Positions 7,700 to 15,738 of a stretch of DNA of 64,000 bases are shown piece by piece. The notes beneath the pieces are model-generated. The model saw only the letters and a program-made list of their open reading frames with translations, made no database searches and had not been told where the DNA came from. The stretch is from UBA9676 sp963730065 (GTDB lineage Bacteria; Actinomycetota; Actinomycetes; Streptosporangiales; Streptosporangiaceae). The stretch spans positions 744,001 through 808,000 of the forward strand of contig CAVSQL010000006.1 in NCBI GenBank assembly GCA_963730065.1, written 5' to 3'. Position numbers and translations under genes: made by a program. The stretch's first letter is position 1. Each line of letters starts with the position of its first letter.

Positions 7700-10360
7700 G
7701 TGACGGTGGCTCCAGCAGTTCCCCGGCTGATCGACCGGGGCGATCTTGTCGCAGCCTTGGATCGCGCGGCGGCGAGCAAGGTCACGATCATCTCGGCTCC
7801 GGCCGGCAGCGGAAAGACGTCACTGCTGCGCGCCTGGGCCGGCCGACCGGGCCAGCCGCACCGGCTCGCCCTCGTGCAGGTGCAACGCGACCAGCACGAC
7901 GCCCAGCAGTTCTGGCTGGCCCTGCTCGACGCGATCCGTCACGCCACCGGTGCGGACAGCGGCGCGGAACCGCCGCCAGCGACGCCTGACTTCAACGCGC
8001 CCGCGATGGCCGGCCGGGTGCTGTCGGAGCTCGCCAACGCTCGCGGCGGCGTCACGCTGGTTATTGACGATCTCCACGAGCTGACCTCGCCGGACGCCCT
8101 CGCCCAGCTGACCCGGCTGCTGGTGAACCTTGCCCCGCAGGTGCACGCGATCCTGACCACGCGCCACGATGTGCGGCTGCGGCTGCACCGGCTGCGCCTG
8201 GCCGGCGAGCTAACCGAGATCCGCGCGGCCGACCTGCGCTTTTCCGAGCGCGAAACCAGCGAGCTGCTCGACGCCTCGGGGATCGCGCTGTCGGAGGCTG
8301 GGGTGGCGCTGCTGTACCAGCGGACGGAGGGGTGGGCCGCGGGCCTGCGGCTCGCGGCGCTGTCCCTGGCCGGGCACCCCGACCCGGAGCGGTTCGTCGC
8401 GGAGTTCTCCGGCAGCGACCGCACGGTCGCGGAGTACCTGCTTGCTGAGATGCTGGACCGCCAGCCGCCCGATGTCCAGGATCTGCTGCTGCGCACCTGC
8501 CTGCTGGATCGGGTCAACGGCGAGCTGGCCGACCTGCTGACCGGCCGCCCGGGCTCGGAACAGATCCTGCTGGACCTCGAGGACGCGAACGCGTTCGTCG
8601 TCTCCCTGGACCCCAGGCGGACCTGGTTCCGCTACCACCACCTGTTCGCCGATCTGCTGCGCCTGGAACTGCGCCGGAGGCTGCCCGCGGAAATACCCGC
8701 GCTGCACCGGCGCGCCGCCGGATGGTTCAGCGTGCAGGGCCAGGTGGCCGAGGCGATCCGGCACACCCAGGCGGCGGGCGACTGGCCGGAGGCGGCCCAG
8801 CTGCTCGCCGACCATTCGTTCAGCCTGACGCTCGACGGGCGGGCGCGGACCATGCAGGCGCTAGTGCGGGCCTTCCCGCCGGGCGCGGACCACCCTGAGC
8901 TGGCTCTGGTGCGCGCGATGGGTGACCTTGCTCAGGGGCGCCTGGACGAGGCGGCCGCCCACCTGGCGGTCGCCGAGACGTACGCCGAGACGACGCCCCC
9001 GGAACGCCAGCGCCGCCTCCAGGTGGCGATCGCGTCGCTGAAGCTGTCGCTGGCCAGGCGGCGCGGTGACCTGGCCGGCGTCATCGAGCAGGCCCGATTC
9101 CTGGCCTCCCCGGTGACCGGGCCGTCCGACCAAGACATTGCCTTGGGCAGCGACCTGCGAGCGGTGGCGCTGATGAATCTGGGGACCGCCGAGGCGTGGT
9201 CCCTGGGGCTGCCAGACGCCGTGCGCCACCTCCGGGAGGGCGCCGACCTGGCTCGGGAGATCGGCCGGCCGTACCTGGAAGTTGGCTGCCTCGCGCAGCT
9301 CGCTTTTGCGTATGTCTTCCATGGTGCCGACATGCCGAAGGCCCATGCGTTCGCCACGACCCAGCGGCGCTGCCGCGAGGCGATCGCGCTCGCCGAACGG
9401 TACGGCTGGGGCACAGAACCGGTGATCGCACCCGCGCTGATGACGCTCGCCGGCACGATGGTGTTGCTGGGTGAGTTCGACGAGGGCGAGCGGTGGTTGC
9501 GGCGCACCGAACGGGCTCTGCAAACAGACACCGGGCCGGACATTACGCTCCTGCTGCACCAGACGGCCGGGATGCTGCACGCTGGCCGCGGCCGCCGCCA
9601 CGAGGCGCTGGAGGAGTTCGGCGCGGCCGAGCACCTGGGATCGCAGCTGGAGGGGTCGCAGGCGCTGGCGAGCCAGGTGACCGGCTGGCTGCTCGCGACG
9701 CAGGCCCGCCTCGGGATGACCGGCGAAGCCCGCGCCTTGCTCGCGGCGCTCGAGGACGAGCGGGCCAGCTCCGGTGAGATTCGTAACGCCCGCGCGGTGA
9801 TCTGCCTCGCGGAAGGCGATCCGGCCGCGGCGCTGGCCGCGGTGGCCGATGTTCTGGATGGCACGGCACCGGTGCTTGGTTACGCCACGGTCGTTGAGGC
9901 GCACCTGCTGGCCGGGCTCGCCCATTGTGAGCTTGGTGATCAGCGCGCGGCGAACCAGGCGGCGGAACGGGCGCTGGCCCTGGCGGAGTCTGACCGGCTG
10001 GTCCTGCCGTTCGCGATGACCGGCTCAGCCGGGCTGCTGGAGGCGCTGCCCCGGCACCAGACCGCGCATGGCGCGCTGCTCGCCGACATCCTGGATATCC
10101 TGCACGGCTCATCCCCGACGGCCAAAGAGCAGTCCTTGTTGCTGCCGGCGGAGGAGCTCAGCCCGGGCGAGCTGCGGGTGCTGCGCTATCTGCCGACGAA
10201 CCTGTCCCGGCCCGAGATCGCCGGCGAGCTGTCCGTCTCGCTGAACACCGTCGGCACGCACCTGCGCAGCATCTACGCCAAGCTCCAGGTCCGTGACCGG
10301 TCCTCGGCCGTGCGGCGCGCCCGGGAACTGCGGCTGCTGGCCGCCGGCCGCACGCGCTAG
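7700..10360 (+). CDS. LAL/MalT-type LuxR transcriptional regulator
   Basis: An 886-residue cytoplasmic regulator. The N-terminal STAND-type ATPase has a Walker A motif APAGSGKT (residues 33-40) and a Walker B-like VIDDLHEL. A long helical TPR-like middle follows. The last 70 or so residues form a LuxR helix-turn-helix (SPGELRVLRYLPTNLSRPEI onwards). MalT-family proteins bind an inducer and ATP, then oligomerise on DNA. GTG at 7700 was chosen because homology to the family starts here, although the frame is open to 7412. It lies in the middle of genes that share one palindrome, so it is the natural candidate to bind it. Its tail is duplicated at 3853-4131. Confidence 0.9.
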   Translation: MTVAPAVPRLIDRGDLVAALDRAAASKVTIISAPAGSGKTSLLRAWAGRPGQPHRLALVQVQRDQHDAQQFWLALLDAIRHATGADSGAEPPPATPDFNAPAMAGRVLSELANARGGVTLVIDDLHELTSPDALAQLTRLLVNLAPQVHAILTTRHDVRLRLHRLRLAGELTEIRAADLRFSERETSELLDASGIALSEAGVALLYQRTEGWAAGLRLAALSLAGHPDPERFVAEFSGSDRTVAEYLLAEMLDRQPPDVQDLLLRTCLLDRVNGELADLLTGRPGSEQILLDLEDANAFVVSLDPRRTWFRYHHLFADLLRLELRRRLPAEIPALHRRAAGWFSVQGQVAEAIRHTQAAGDWPEAAQLLADHSFSLTLDGRARTMQALVRAFPPGADHPELALVRAMGDLAQGRLDEAAAHLAVAETYAETTPPERQRRLQVAIASLKLSLARRRGDLAGVIEQARFLASPVTGPSDQDIALGSDLRAVALMNLGTAEAWSLGLPDAVRHLREGADLAREIGRPYLEVGCLAQLAFAYVFHGADMPKAHAFATTQRRCREAIALAERYGWGTEPVIAPALMTLAGTMVLLGEFDEGERWLRRTERALQTDTGPDITLLLHQTAGMLHAGRGRRHEALEEFGAAEHLGSQLEGSQALASQVTGWLLATQARLGMTGEARALLAALEDERASSGEIRNARAVICLAEGDPAAALAAVADVLDGTAPVLGYATVVEAHLLAGLAHCELGDQRAANQAAERALALAESDRLVLPFAMTGSAGLLEALPRHQTAHGALLADILDILHGSSPTAKEQSLLLPAEELSPGELRVLRYLPTNLSRPEIAGELSVSLNTVGTHLRSIYAKLQVRDRSSAVRRARELRLLAAGRTR

Positions 10361-10368
10361 CCCCGGCG

Positions 10369-10387
10369 GTCACCGGATCCCGGTGAT
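10369..10387. promoter_or_regulatory. Palindromic operator candidate, copy 5
   Basis: GTCACCGGATCCCGGTGAT, 9 bases after the LAL regulator stop and 35 bases before the small companion gene. Confidence 0.55.
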
Positions 10388-10421
10388 CCGGAGTCACCTG
10401 CCCGCCCGTGATCATGGCGTC

Positions 10422-10670
10422 ATGGACCCGGCACCCGCCCCGTACATGATCCGGATCAACGGGCACCTCGGCGCCACCGTGCTGTCGGCGTTCCCGGCGC
10501 TGGCGCCGCAGCACCACGGCGCGCACACCGTGCTCACCGGCCTGCTGGACCAGGCGGCACTGTACGGCGTGCTGGCCGAGATCGAGGCGCTCGGCCTGGA
10601 CCTGCTCGAAATCCGACGCCTCACCCCGGACCGCACATCACCGGAACCAGGTGACCGCTGCTCACCGTGA
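10422..10670 (+). CDS. Small LAL-companion protein, copy B
   Basis: An 82-residue protein right after the LAL regulator and nearly identical to copy A at 3543-3791. Key segments are MIRINGHLGATVLSAFPALA, TVLTGLLDQAALYGVLAEIE and ALGLDLLEI. Preserved in two inverted copies plus a divergent relative at 31.5 kb, it is likely a real protein; its role is unknown. Its place between regulator and exporter suggests a part in sensing or modulating the response, which is inference. No strong ribosome binding site is seen, so the start could differ. Confidence 0.65.
   Translation: MDPAPAPYMIRINGHLGATVLSAFPALAPQHHGAHTVLTGLLDQAALYGVLAEIEALGLDLLEIRRLTPDRTSPEPGDRCSP
10637..10655. promoter_or_regulatory. 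Palindromic operator candidate, copy 6
   Basis: ATCACCGGAACCAGGTGAC, overlapping the end of the small companion gene and lying upstream of the isochorismatase remnant and the MFS exporter. Confidence 0.55.
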
Positions 10671-10721
10671 CGGCCACTACCGTCGGGCGCGTCCGTTTCG
10701 CTACGAGGAGGTGGAGCTCCC

Positions 10722-10857
10722 ATGACCAGTGCCCCGGTGCGCGATCCGCTCGGCGGCCGTCTCCTCACGCCACCAAAACGCAGCGCTCCTGCTCATCGGC
10801 TACCAGCCCTCGCCGCTGGACGCGGTGCGCAGGACGGCCCGCAACGCCTCCGCGTAA
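10722..10857 (+). pseudogene. Isochorismatase-family hydrolase remnant
   Basis: After a strong GAGGAGGTGG site the frame opens MTSAPVRDPLGGRLLTP, like many actinobacterial cysteine hydrolases. A shift then makes the continuation readable only in another frame as QNAALLLIGYQPSPLDAVR, matching the 'QNAALLLIDYQPSQ' stretch of the family with the catalytic Asp changed to Gly. About 45 codons remain. The MFS gene seems to have taken over the promoter of this lost gene. Confidence 0.6.
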
Positions 10858-10939
10858 CGCTCGGCGAGAGGCCGGCGGGCGGCAACACGAAGCCTCCGCG
10901 CGGGACGCAGCAAATACAGAGAAAGGAGTGGTGAATCTC

Positions 10940-12469
10940 ATGTCTAGTGCCACGTCCACCGACAGCGCCTGGGACCGGCGGCTGTGGCTCATCCTGGGCG
11001 TGATCGGCCTGGCACAGCTCATGGTGGTCCTGGACCTGACGGTGATGAACGTCGCGCTGCCGTCGGCGCAGCGGGCGCTGGGTTTCACCACCGTGGACCG
11101 GCAGTGGGTGGTCACCGCCTACACCCTGGCGTTCGGCAGCCTGCTGCTGCTCGGCGGCCGGCTGGCCGACCTGCTCGGCCGTAAGGTCACGTTCCTGGCC
11201 GGCCTGGCCGGCTTCGCCGGCGTGTCGGCCATCGGCGGCGCGTCGGTCAACTTCGCCATGCTGGTGACCGCGCGGGCCTGCCAGGGCGCGTTCGCGGCGC
11301 TGCTGGTGCCCTCAGCGCTGTCGCTGCTGACGACCACGTTCACCGGGCCGAAGGACCGCGGCAGGGCGTTCGCCGTCTACGGCGCGATCGCCGGGGCCGG
11401 CGGCGCGATCGGCCTGCTGCTGGGCGGCGCGCTGACCCAGTACCTGTCCTGGCGGTGGACGCTGTACGTGAACCTGGTCTTCGCCGGGGTGGCCTTTGCG
11501 GGGGGAGCGCTGCTGCTGCACCGGCAGCCGTCCCCGGTCACGCCCAGGCTGGACATCCCCGGCGCGGTGCTGGTCTCCGGCGCGGTGTTCTGCCTGGTGT
11601 ACGGCTTGTCCAACGCGGCCGTGCACGGCTGGCACGCGCCGTCCACCTGGGGGTTCCTCGCCGCCGGCGTAGCGCTTGGCGCAGGGTTCGCGGTCTGGCA
11701 GGGCCGGGCGGCCCACCCGCTGCTGCCGCCCCCGGTGGTGCTCGACCGCAACCGCGGCGGCGCCTACCTGTCGATGCTCATCGCCTCGGCCGGGCTGTTC
11801 GGGATCTTCTTGTTCCTGACCTACTACCTGCAGCAGACGCTCGGGTATTCGCCGCTGGTGACCGGCGTGGCGTTCCTGCCGATCAGCGCCGGCCTCATCC
11901 TCGCGGCCAATCTGTCCACGATCGTGCTGATGCCCCGGACCGGGCCCAGGCCGCTGGTCGCGTCCGGGATGCTGGCCGCATCCGGCGGGGCGGCCTGGCT
12001 GGCCCAGCTGGGCCCGCACACCGGCTATACGACGGGCGTGCTCGGCCCGATCATCCTGGCCGGAGTCGGCCTAGGCCTGGTGATCGCGCCGGCGATCAAC
12101 ACCGGCACCTTCGGCGTGGCCCCCCAGGAGGCGGGCGTCGCCTCCGCCACCGTCACCGTCGGCCAGCAACTCGGCGCCTCGGTCGGCACCTCGCTGCTGA
12201 ACACCATCTTCGCCGCCGCCGTCACCGCCTACCTCACCGCCCACCTCGCCGCGGCCCGGCTCATCGGCCGCCCGGCCCTGACCGGGCTGGCGCTGGCGCA
12301 CGGCTACGACACCGCGTTCTGGTGGACCGCCGGCATCTTCGCGTTCGGCGCGGTCACCGCCGGAGCCCTGCTCCGCCGCGGGCCACTGCGCCCGGCGAGC
12401 ACACCATCCACGGCACACGCCGAAGTGACAACGGCCCAAGCCGAAGCGAGCCGGGAGCGGGCCCAGTGA
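10940..12469 (+). CDS. DHA2-family MFS drug exporter
   Basis: A 509-residue membrane protein of the 14-helix DHA2 drug:proton antiporter family. Motif A is seen as GGRLADLLGRK (about residues 72-82), and helix one has LDLTVMNVALPSAQRAL, typical of EmrB/QacA relatives. AAGGAG lies 11 bases before the ATG; a GTG 9 bases earlier is too close to it. It should export a toxic hydrophobic compound. It sits behind palindrome copy 6 and the remnant of an isochorismatase gene. The last codons overlap what looks like the lost start of an ABC ATPase gene. Confidence 0.92.
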   Translation: MSSATSTDSAWDRRLWLILGVIGLAQLMVVLDLTVMNVALPSAQRALGFTTVDRQWVVTAYTLAFGSLLLLGGRLADLLGRKVTFLAGLAGFAGVSAIGGASVNFAMLVTARACQGAFAALLVPSALSLLTTTFTGPKDRGRAFAVYGAIAGAGGAIGLLLGGALTQYLSWRWTLYVNLVFAGVAFAGGALLLHRQPSPVTPRLDIPGAVLVSGAVFCLVYGLSNAAVHGWHAPSTWGFLAAGVALGAGFAVWQGRAAHPLLPPPVVLDRNRGGAYLSMLIASAGLFGIFLFLTYYLQQTLGYSPLVTGVAFLPISAGLILAANLSTIVLMPRTGPRPLVASGMLAASGGAAWLAQLGPHTGYTTGVLGPIILAGVGLGLVIAPAINTGTFGVAPQEAGVASATVTVGQQLGASVGTSLLNTIFAAAVTAYLTAHLAAARLIGRPALTGLALAHGYDTAFWWTAGIFAFGAVTAGALLRRGPLRPASTPSTAHAEVTTAQAEASRERAQ

Positions 12470-12570
12470 CCGGGGATTCCGGCCGCGCCGGGTCGCTGGG
12501 CACCGCCAGTCGCCTCGCTGGCACCGTCGCCCACGCGAGATCGGGCCGCACCGATGTCGATGTTTGACTA
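12430..12570 (+). pseudogene. Relic of an ABC exporter gene start
   Basis: The bases around GAGCGGGCCCAGTGACCGGG at the end of the MFS gene match, base for base over much of 50 positions, the 5' end of the DrrAB-like fusion gene (minus strand, near 17637). The overlapping frame reads EPGAGPVTGDSGRAGSLG, against EPGTGPVTGVNGRGSSVP in that gene. Homology is lost by about 12570, so only the extreme N-terminus of a second ABC gene is left. Confidence 0.45.
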
Positions 12571-12639
12571 TGACGCCAGGCCGGTGACTCCGTTGCCGGT
12601 CCTGGTCGGCACGACGGCCTCTCGGGGCGCGTACGCGAT

Positions 12640-13094
12640 CCGGGCTTCAGGGCGTCGTCAGCGAGCCAGCGGCGCACGGTGGACGCCGAGGGCGCGGGAG
12701 CGTTGCCGCTGGCTGCCGCATGGCGGGCCAGCTCGGGGCAGGTCCAGCGGGCCAGGGGCGTTCCGCTCGAGGCGGGCATCTCGCACGCGAAGGCCTTGAC
12801 CCCGGCCACGACGCAGGCGGAGAACACGCGCGGCCTGCCGGGGCGCGGTGCGCCGGCCAGTCCCTCGATGCCCTGCCCGCAGTACCGGTGCCGCCACTTG
12901 CGGGCCGTGTCCTCGCAGATGCCCAGCCGCTCCGCGATCACCCGGTTCGCCGTGCCTGCCGCGGCGAGCAGCACAATCCGTGATCGCAGCACCAGGCGGA
13001 ACGGCGCTGAGGCGCGCCGGGACAAAGACTCCAGCTCAGCGCGCCCTGCATCGCCAAGGCATATGACATAGGGACTGGGAGGCATGCCCTCCAT
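12640..13094 (-). mobile_element. IS630-family transposase, truncated
   Basis: The frame from 13094 (or 13085) encodes the N-terminal part of an IS630 transposase: a helix-turn-helix region (LRSRIVLLAAAGTANRVIAE, then RLGICEDTARKWRHRY) followed by STVRRWLADDALKP. The DDE catalytic domain that should follow is missing. After ALKP the frame runs into unrelated sequence near 12645. No terminal inverted repeats or target duplication were found. It is a dead fragment that separates the MFS gene from the next block. Confidence 0.8.
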
Positions 13095-13127
13095 GGTGCT
13101 GCCAGGCGGGTAGGGCACGATGGCCAC

Positions 13128-13481
13128 GTGGCAAGGCCACCTGAGTTGACCAAGACCTCGCTGCGCCAACGCCTGGCCGCCAGGGCACGCGAGCGCTGGC
13201 CCCATCTCGCCGGCATCACCGTCCGCTACCACGGCGAGTTCGCCTACGTCGCCGGCCAGCTCCCCGGCGGCACCACCCTGCCGCTCTGCCGGCTCCGCTA
13301 CACCGGATCCGCCACCAGCTGGGGCTTCGCCATCTACCGCGCCAGCCACGACGACTACGACAAGTCCGTCCTGCCCAGCGGCTCCCCGGCCGGCACCCCG
13401 CAAGAAGCCCTCGACTGCGCCTGCGGCCTCTACCTCGGCGACACTACGGCCTGGCTCGACTCGCCACCCCCGACGAATTAA
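13128..13481 (+). CDS. Conserved hypothetical protein
   Basis: A 117-residue protein with good coding composition. Its middle reads ITVRYHGEFAYVAGQLPGG, and later come LCRLRYTGSATSWGFAIYRA and GTPQEALDCACGLYLGD. Similar short proteins occur across actinomycetes; no function is known to me. No signal peptide or membrane segment is seen. The start is GTG, with no clear ribosome binding site. Its 3' end is duplicated at 14945-15024, on the far side of the repeat protein gene. Confidence 0.6.
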   Translation: MARPPELTKTSLRQRLAARARERWPHLAGITVRYHGEFAYVAGQLPGGTTLPLCRLRYTGSATSWGFAIYRASHDDYDKSVLPSGSPAGTPQEALDCACGLYLGDTTAWLDSPPPTN

Positions 13482-13500
13482 CGGGGCCAGACCACTAGTT
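13415..13500. repeat. Direct repeat, left copy
   Basis: The last codons of the hypothetical gene and about 17 bases after its stop are repeated at 14945-15024. Shared blocks include CCTGCGGCCTCTACCTC and GACCACTAGTT. Confidence 0.7.
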
Positions 13501-13519
13501 TCTTTTTCACGGCACGGGG

Positions 13520-14659
13520 CTATCCGGAAGGGCTCGTAGCTGTCGGCGGCATGACACCGGCCGGTGGATGGGACATATCGAAACCTGAGCCAAAGTCCGG
13601 GGGCTGGGTCCAGCTCGCGACCCGGCTGAAGTCGACCGTCCCGCCGGAGAACTCGGCGCCGGCGAAGCCGACCCTCCCGCCGGGGAACTCGGCATCGGAG
13701 AAGTCGACCGTCCCGCCGGGGAACTTGGCGCCGGCGAAGTTGACCGTCTCGCTGGAGAACTCGGCGCGGGAGAAGCTGACCGTCCCGCCGGAGAACTCGG
13801 CGGCGTGGAAGAAGACCAGCCCGCCGGAGGTGCCGGCGCCGGTGAACGTGGGGCTTTCGCCGGTGAACTTGGAGCCGAAGAAGTGGACCTCCGCGCCGGA
13901 GAACTTGGCGCTAGAGAAGTTGACCGGCCCGCCGGAGAACCCGGCGTGGCTGAAGCTGACCGTCCCGCCGGAGATCTCGGCGCCGGCGAAGTCGACCTTC
14001 GCCCCGGAGAACTTGGCGAGGAAGAAGTTGACCCTCGCCCCGCAGAACTTGGCGCCGGCGAAGTTGACCGTCCCGCCGGAGAACTCGGCGCCGGAGAAAT
14101 TGACCTCCCCGCCGGCGAACTCGGCGCCGGTGAAGTTGACCGTCCCGCTGGAGAACTTGGCGCCGCGGAAGTCGCCGCCGTCGAAAACGACGCCGGCGAA
14201 GTCGAAGTTCAGGCCACACCAGGAGACGGGCGCGGTGCCGTTGAGATGTGCGGCGATGACCCGGATGACGCTGTGGCGGACCTCGCGGCTGGCCTGCAGG
14301 GCCAGCCGCTTCTCCACCGGGGCATCATCGCCGGGCTCAGGTTCATACGGCATGCGCAGGTAGGCGCACAGCACGTCGACACACATCTGCCGGTGGTCCT
14401 GCCAGTCATCAGCCAGGCCCGCCATCGCATACACCCCGGCCAGCCGGACGGCTGGTGACTTATCGCTACCCAGTTGCCCGGCGACCGTGTCGAATCGTTC
14501 GTTCAGGGTTCGAGTGCGCTGCTCGGCAAGCGTGCTGTCCAGCTGCTCGCTCTGCGCCTTCAGCCGGGCCAGCTCGATCGCGCGCTTGGCGGTGGTGTAG
14601 TTCTCACCCGTGCTGGCCATGCGCTCGCGGATCGCGGCCTTCTGATCGGCGTTCGTCAT
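13520..14659 (-). CDS. Repeat protein with fifteen 12-residue units (pentapeptide-like)
   Basis: A 379-residue protein. Residues 1-30 hold the motif RERMASTGENYTTAKRAIE, common at the start of actinobacterial proteins of unknown role. A charged helical segment, then RLAGVYAMAGLADDW follow, as in pentapeptide-repeat proteins of this group. The C-terminal half is fifteen consecutive 12-residue units with consensus A(E/K)FSGGTVNFxG, a 36 bp DNA period. It should fold as a right-handed beta-helix. The period is 12, not 5, so the label 'pentapeptide repeat' is only approximate. The ATG at 14659 has AAAGG upstream. No membrane segment is seen. Confidence 0.8.
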   Translation of the reverse strand: MTNADQKAAIRERMASTGENYTTAKRAIELARLKAQSEQLDSTLAEQRTRTLNERFDTVAGQLGSDKSPAVRLAGVYAMAGLADDWQDHRQMCVDVLCAYLRMPYEPEPGDDAPVEKRLALQASREVRHSVIRVIAAHLNGTAPVSWCGLNFDFAGVVFDGGDFRGAKFSSGTVNFTGAEFAGGEVNFSGAEFSGGTVNFAGAKFCGARVNFFLAKFSGAKVDFAGAEISGGTVSFSHAGFSGGPVNFSSAKFSGAEVHFFGSKFTGESPTFTGAGTSGGLVFFHAAEFSGGTVSFSRAEFSSETVNFAGAKFPGGTVDFSDAEFPGGRVGFAGAEFSGGTVDFSRVASWTQPPDFGSGFDMSHPPAGVMPPTATSPSG

Positions 14660-15112
14660 CGTTCGACCTTTCGTGCGGGACGCCCACGCCCGCCCGCCAC
14701 GATCGGAACACATGACGACGAACAAACCCGCGTTGCCCCTGGGAGCACTTGTCCTCGTCGCTGACCTCGGCGTGGCGAGGATCGCTTGGAGAGCGGCAGG
14801 CGGTGCTGCCGCAGACCAGGCTAGTTGATGCTCGGTGATGCACGCGAGCCGCCCGGGCGCCGCCGTCTCCTGGTTGCCGGCCGCCTGGTGCTTCCCCTTT
14901 GCTGGACGGCGGCGCGGACAGTGGGATACAGCCGGGGCCAGCGCGCAGCGCCTGCGGCCTCTACCTCAACGACCCCACCGCCTGGACCCGACCCCCGACG
15001 AACTTACGGGCGTGACCACTAGTTATCTGGTTCAACTGGCAAATCGGCGCCCCCGTCAAGCGATCCCTGATCGCCTACGATCACTGAACTGCCAAGATTC
15101 CCGCTCAACGAT
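14660..15112. other. Gap holding the right direct repeat
   Basis: No intact gene is seen. It contains the right copy of the 80 bp direct repeat and the shared start region of the repeat protein gene. Confidence 0.4.
14945..15024. repeat. Direct repeat, right copy
   Basis: Matches 13415-13500 and encodes a lone C-terminal fragment, CGLYLNDPTAW, of the same hypothetical family. Divergence in the middle (NDPTAW against GDTTAW) shows that it comes from a related, not identical, gene. Confidence 0.7.
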
Positions 15113-15496
15113 CTAGCCGCCGCTGCCGTACGGGCGGGTGATGATCTCCAACCGGTGACCGTCGGGGTCGTCGAAGTACAGGCCGCGGCCGCCGTCGTTG
15201 TGGTTGATCGCCCCGGGCCGGCTCTTGCCGGGATCCGCCCAGTACGTCAGCCCCCGGTCCCGGATGCGGCCGAAGGCGGCGTCGAACTCGTCCTCGCCCA
15301 CGAGGAACGCGTAATGCTGGGCGACGATCTCTCCGCTGGACTCGGCGAAGTCCAGCGAGACGGCGTTGTCTGCCTCGACCACGAGAAAATGCCCGAACCT
15401 GGTGGCCGGCGGCAAGCCGAGAATCTCGCTCAGGAAGGCCGCCGACCGCTGCTGGTCACGGCAGGAGACGATGGTGTGGTTCAGTTGCACGCTCAC
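15113..15496 (-). CDS. VOC family protein (glyoxalase/dioxygenase fold)
   Basis: A 127-residue vicinal oxygen chelate protein. Candidate metal ligands are His7 (LNHTIVSC), the His of AQHYAFLV and the Glu in DPDGHRLEI near the end. Family members act as glyoxalases, extradiol dioxygenases or resistance proteins that bind or modify antibiotics. The GTG start has AAGGAG upstream. It lies beside an MBL remnant and an ABC exporter, in keeping with the resistance theme. The substrate is not predictable. Confidence 0.88.
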   Translation of the reverse strand: MSVQLNHTIVSCRDQQRSAAFLSEILGLPPATRFGHFLVVEADNAVSLDFAESSGEIVAQHYAFLVGEDEFDAAFGRIRDRGLTYWADPGKSRPGAINHNDGGRGLYFDDPDGHRLEIITRPYGSGG

Positions 15497-15574
15497 GCTG
15501 ACTCTCCTTCCCTAATTTGGTTCACCTGGAATCAGTAATTCCTTATGGGTTCAGTGGTCGTAGCCCGTCAGGGG

Positions 15575-15735
15575 TGGATAAAGATGTTGTCCGGCGAGTG
15601 GTTGGGGCTATGCCAGGCCAGCTCGGCGCGCTCGTCGCCCACCTCGGAGCAGAACAGCCGGAACGCCTCGTCGTTGTCGAAGTTCTCTTCGAAGACCGTC
15701 CTGGCGGAAAGCATTCCGGCGTGGTCAACGGCCAG
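15575..15735 (-). pseudogene. MBL-fold hydrolase remnant
   Basis: The minus frame reads NFDNDEAFRLFCSEVGDERA and ELAWHSPNHSPDNIFIHP before a stop. This matches the WHGPNHTPDNIYIHFP region of the intact MBL enzyme at 6435-7421. The flanks are lost. It shows that a second copy of that family was present here. Confidence 0.65.
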
Positions 15736-15738
15736 GGG

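Larger units (their letters stand above)
10084..10682 (+). repeat. Inverted repeat copy B (600 bp)
   Basis: Partner of 3531-4131 in the opposite orientation. It spans the C-terminal end of the intact LAL regulator, the palindrome at 10369, the small companion gene and the palindrome at 10637, and stops sharply at 10682. Confidence 0.9.

Noticed and set aside
13418..14200. CRISPR array
   Set aside because: The regular 36 bp units are coding repeats without spacers of unrelated sequence.
13551..14458. Plus-strand repeat proteins (Pro/Ala- and Gly/Glu-rich)
   Set aside because: Antisense of the 36 bp repeats in the minus-strand gene. No start site or independent evidence.
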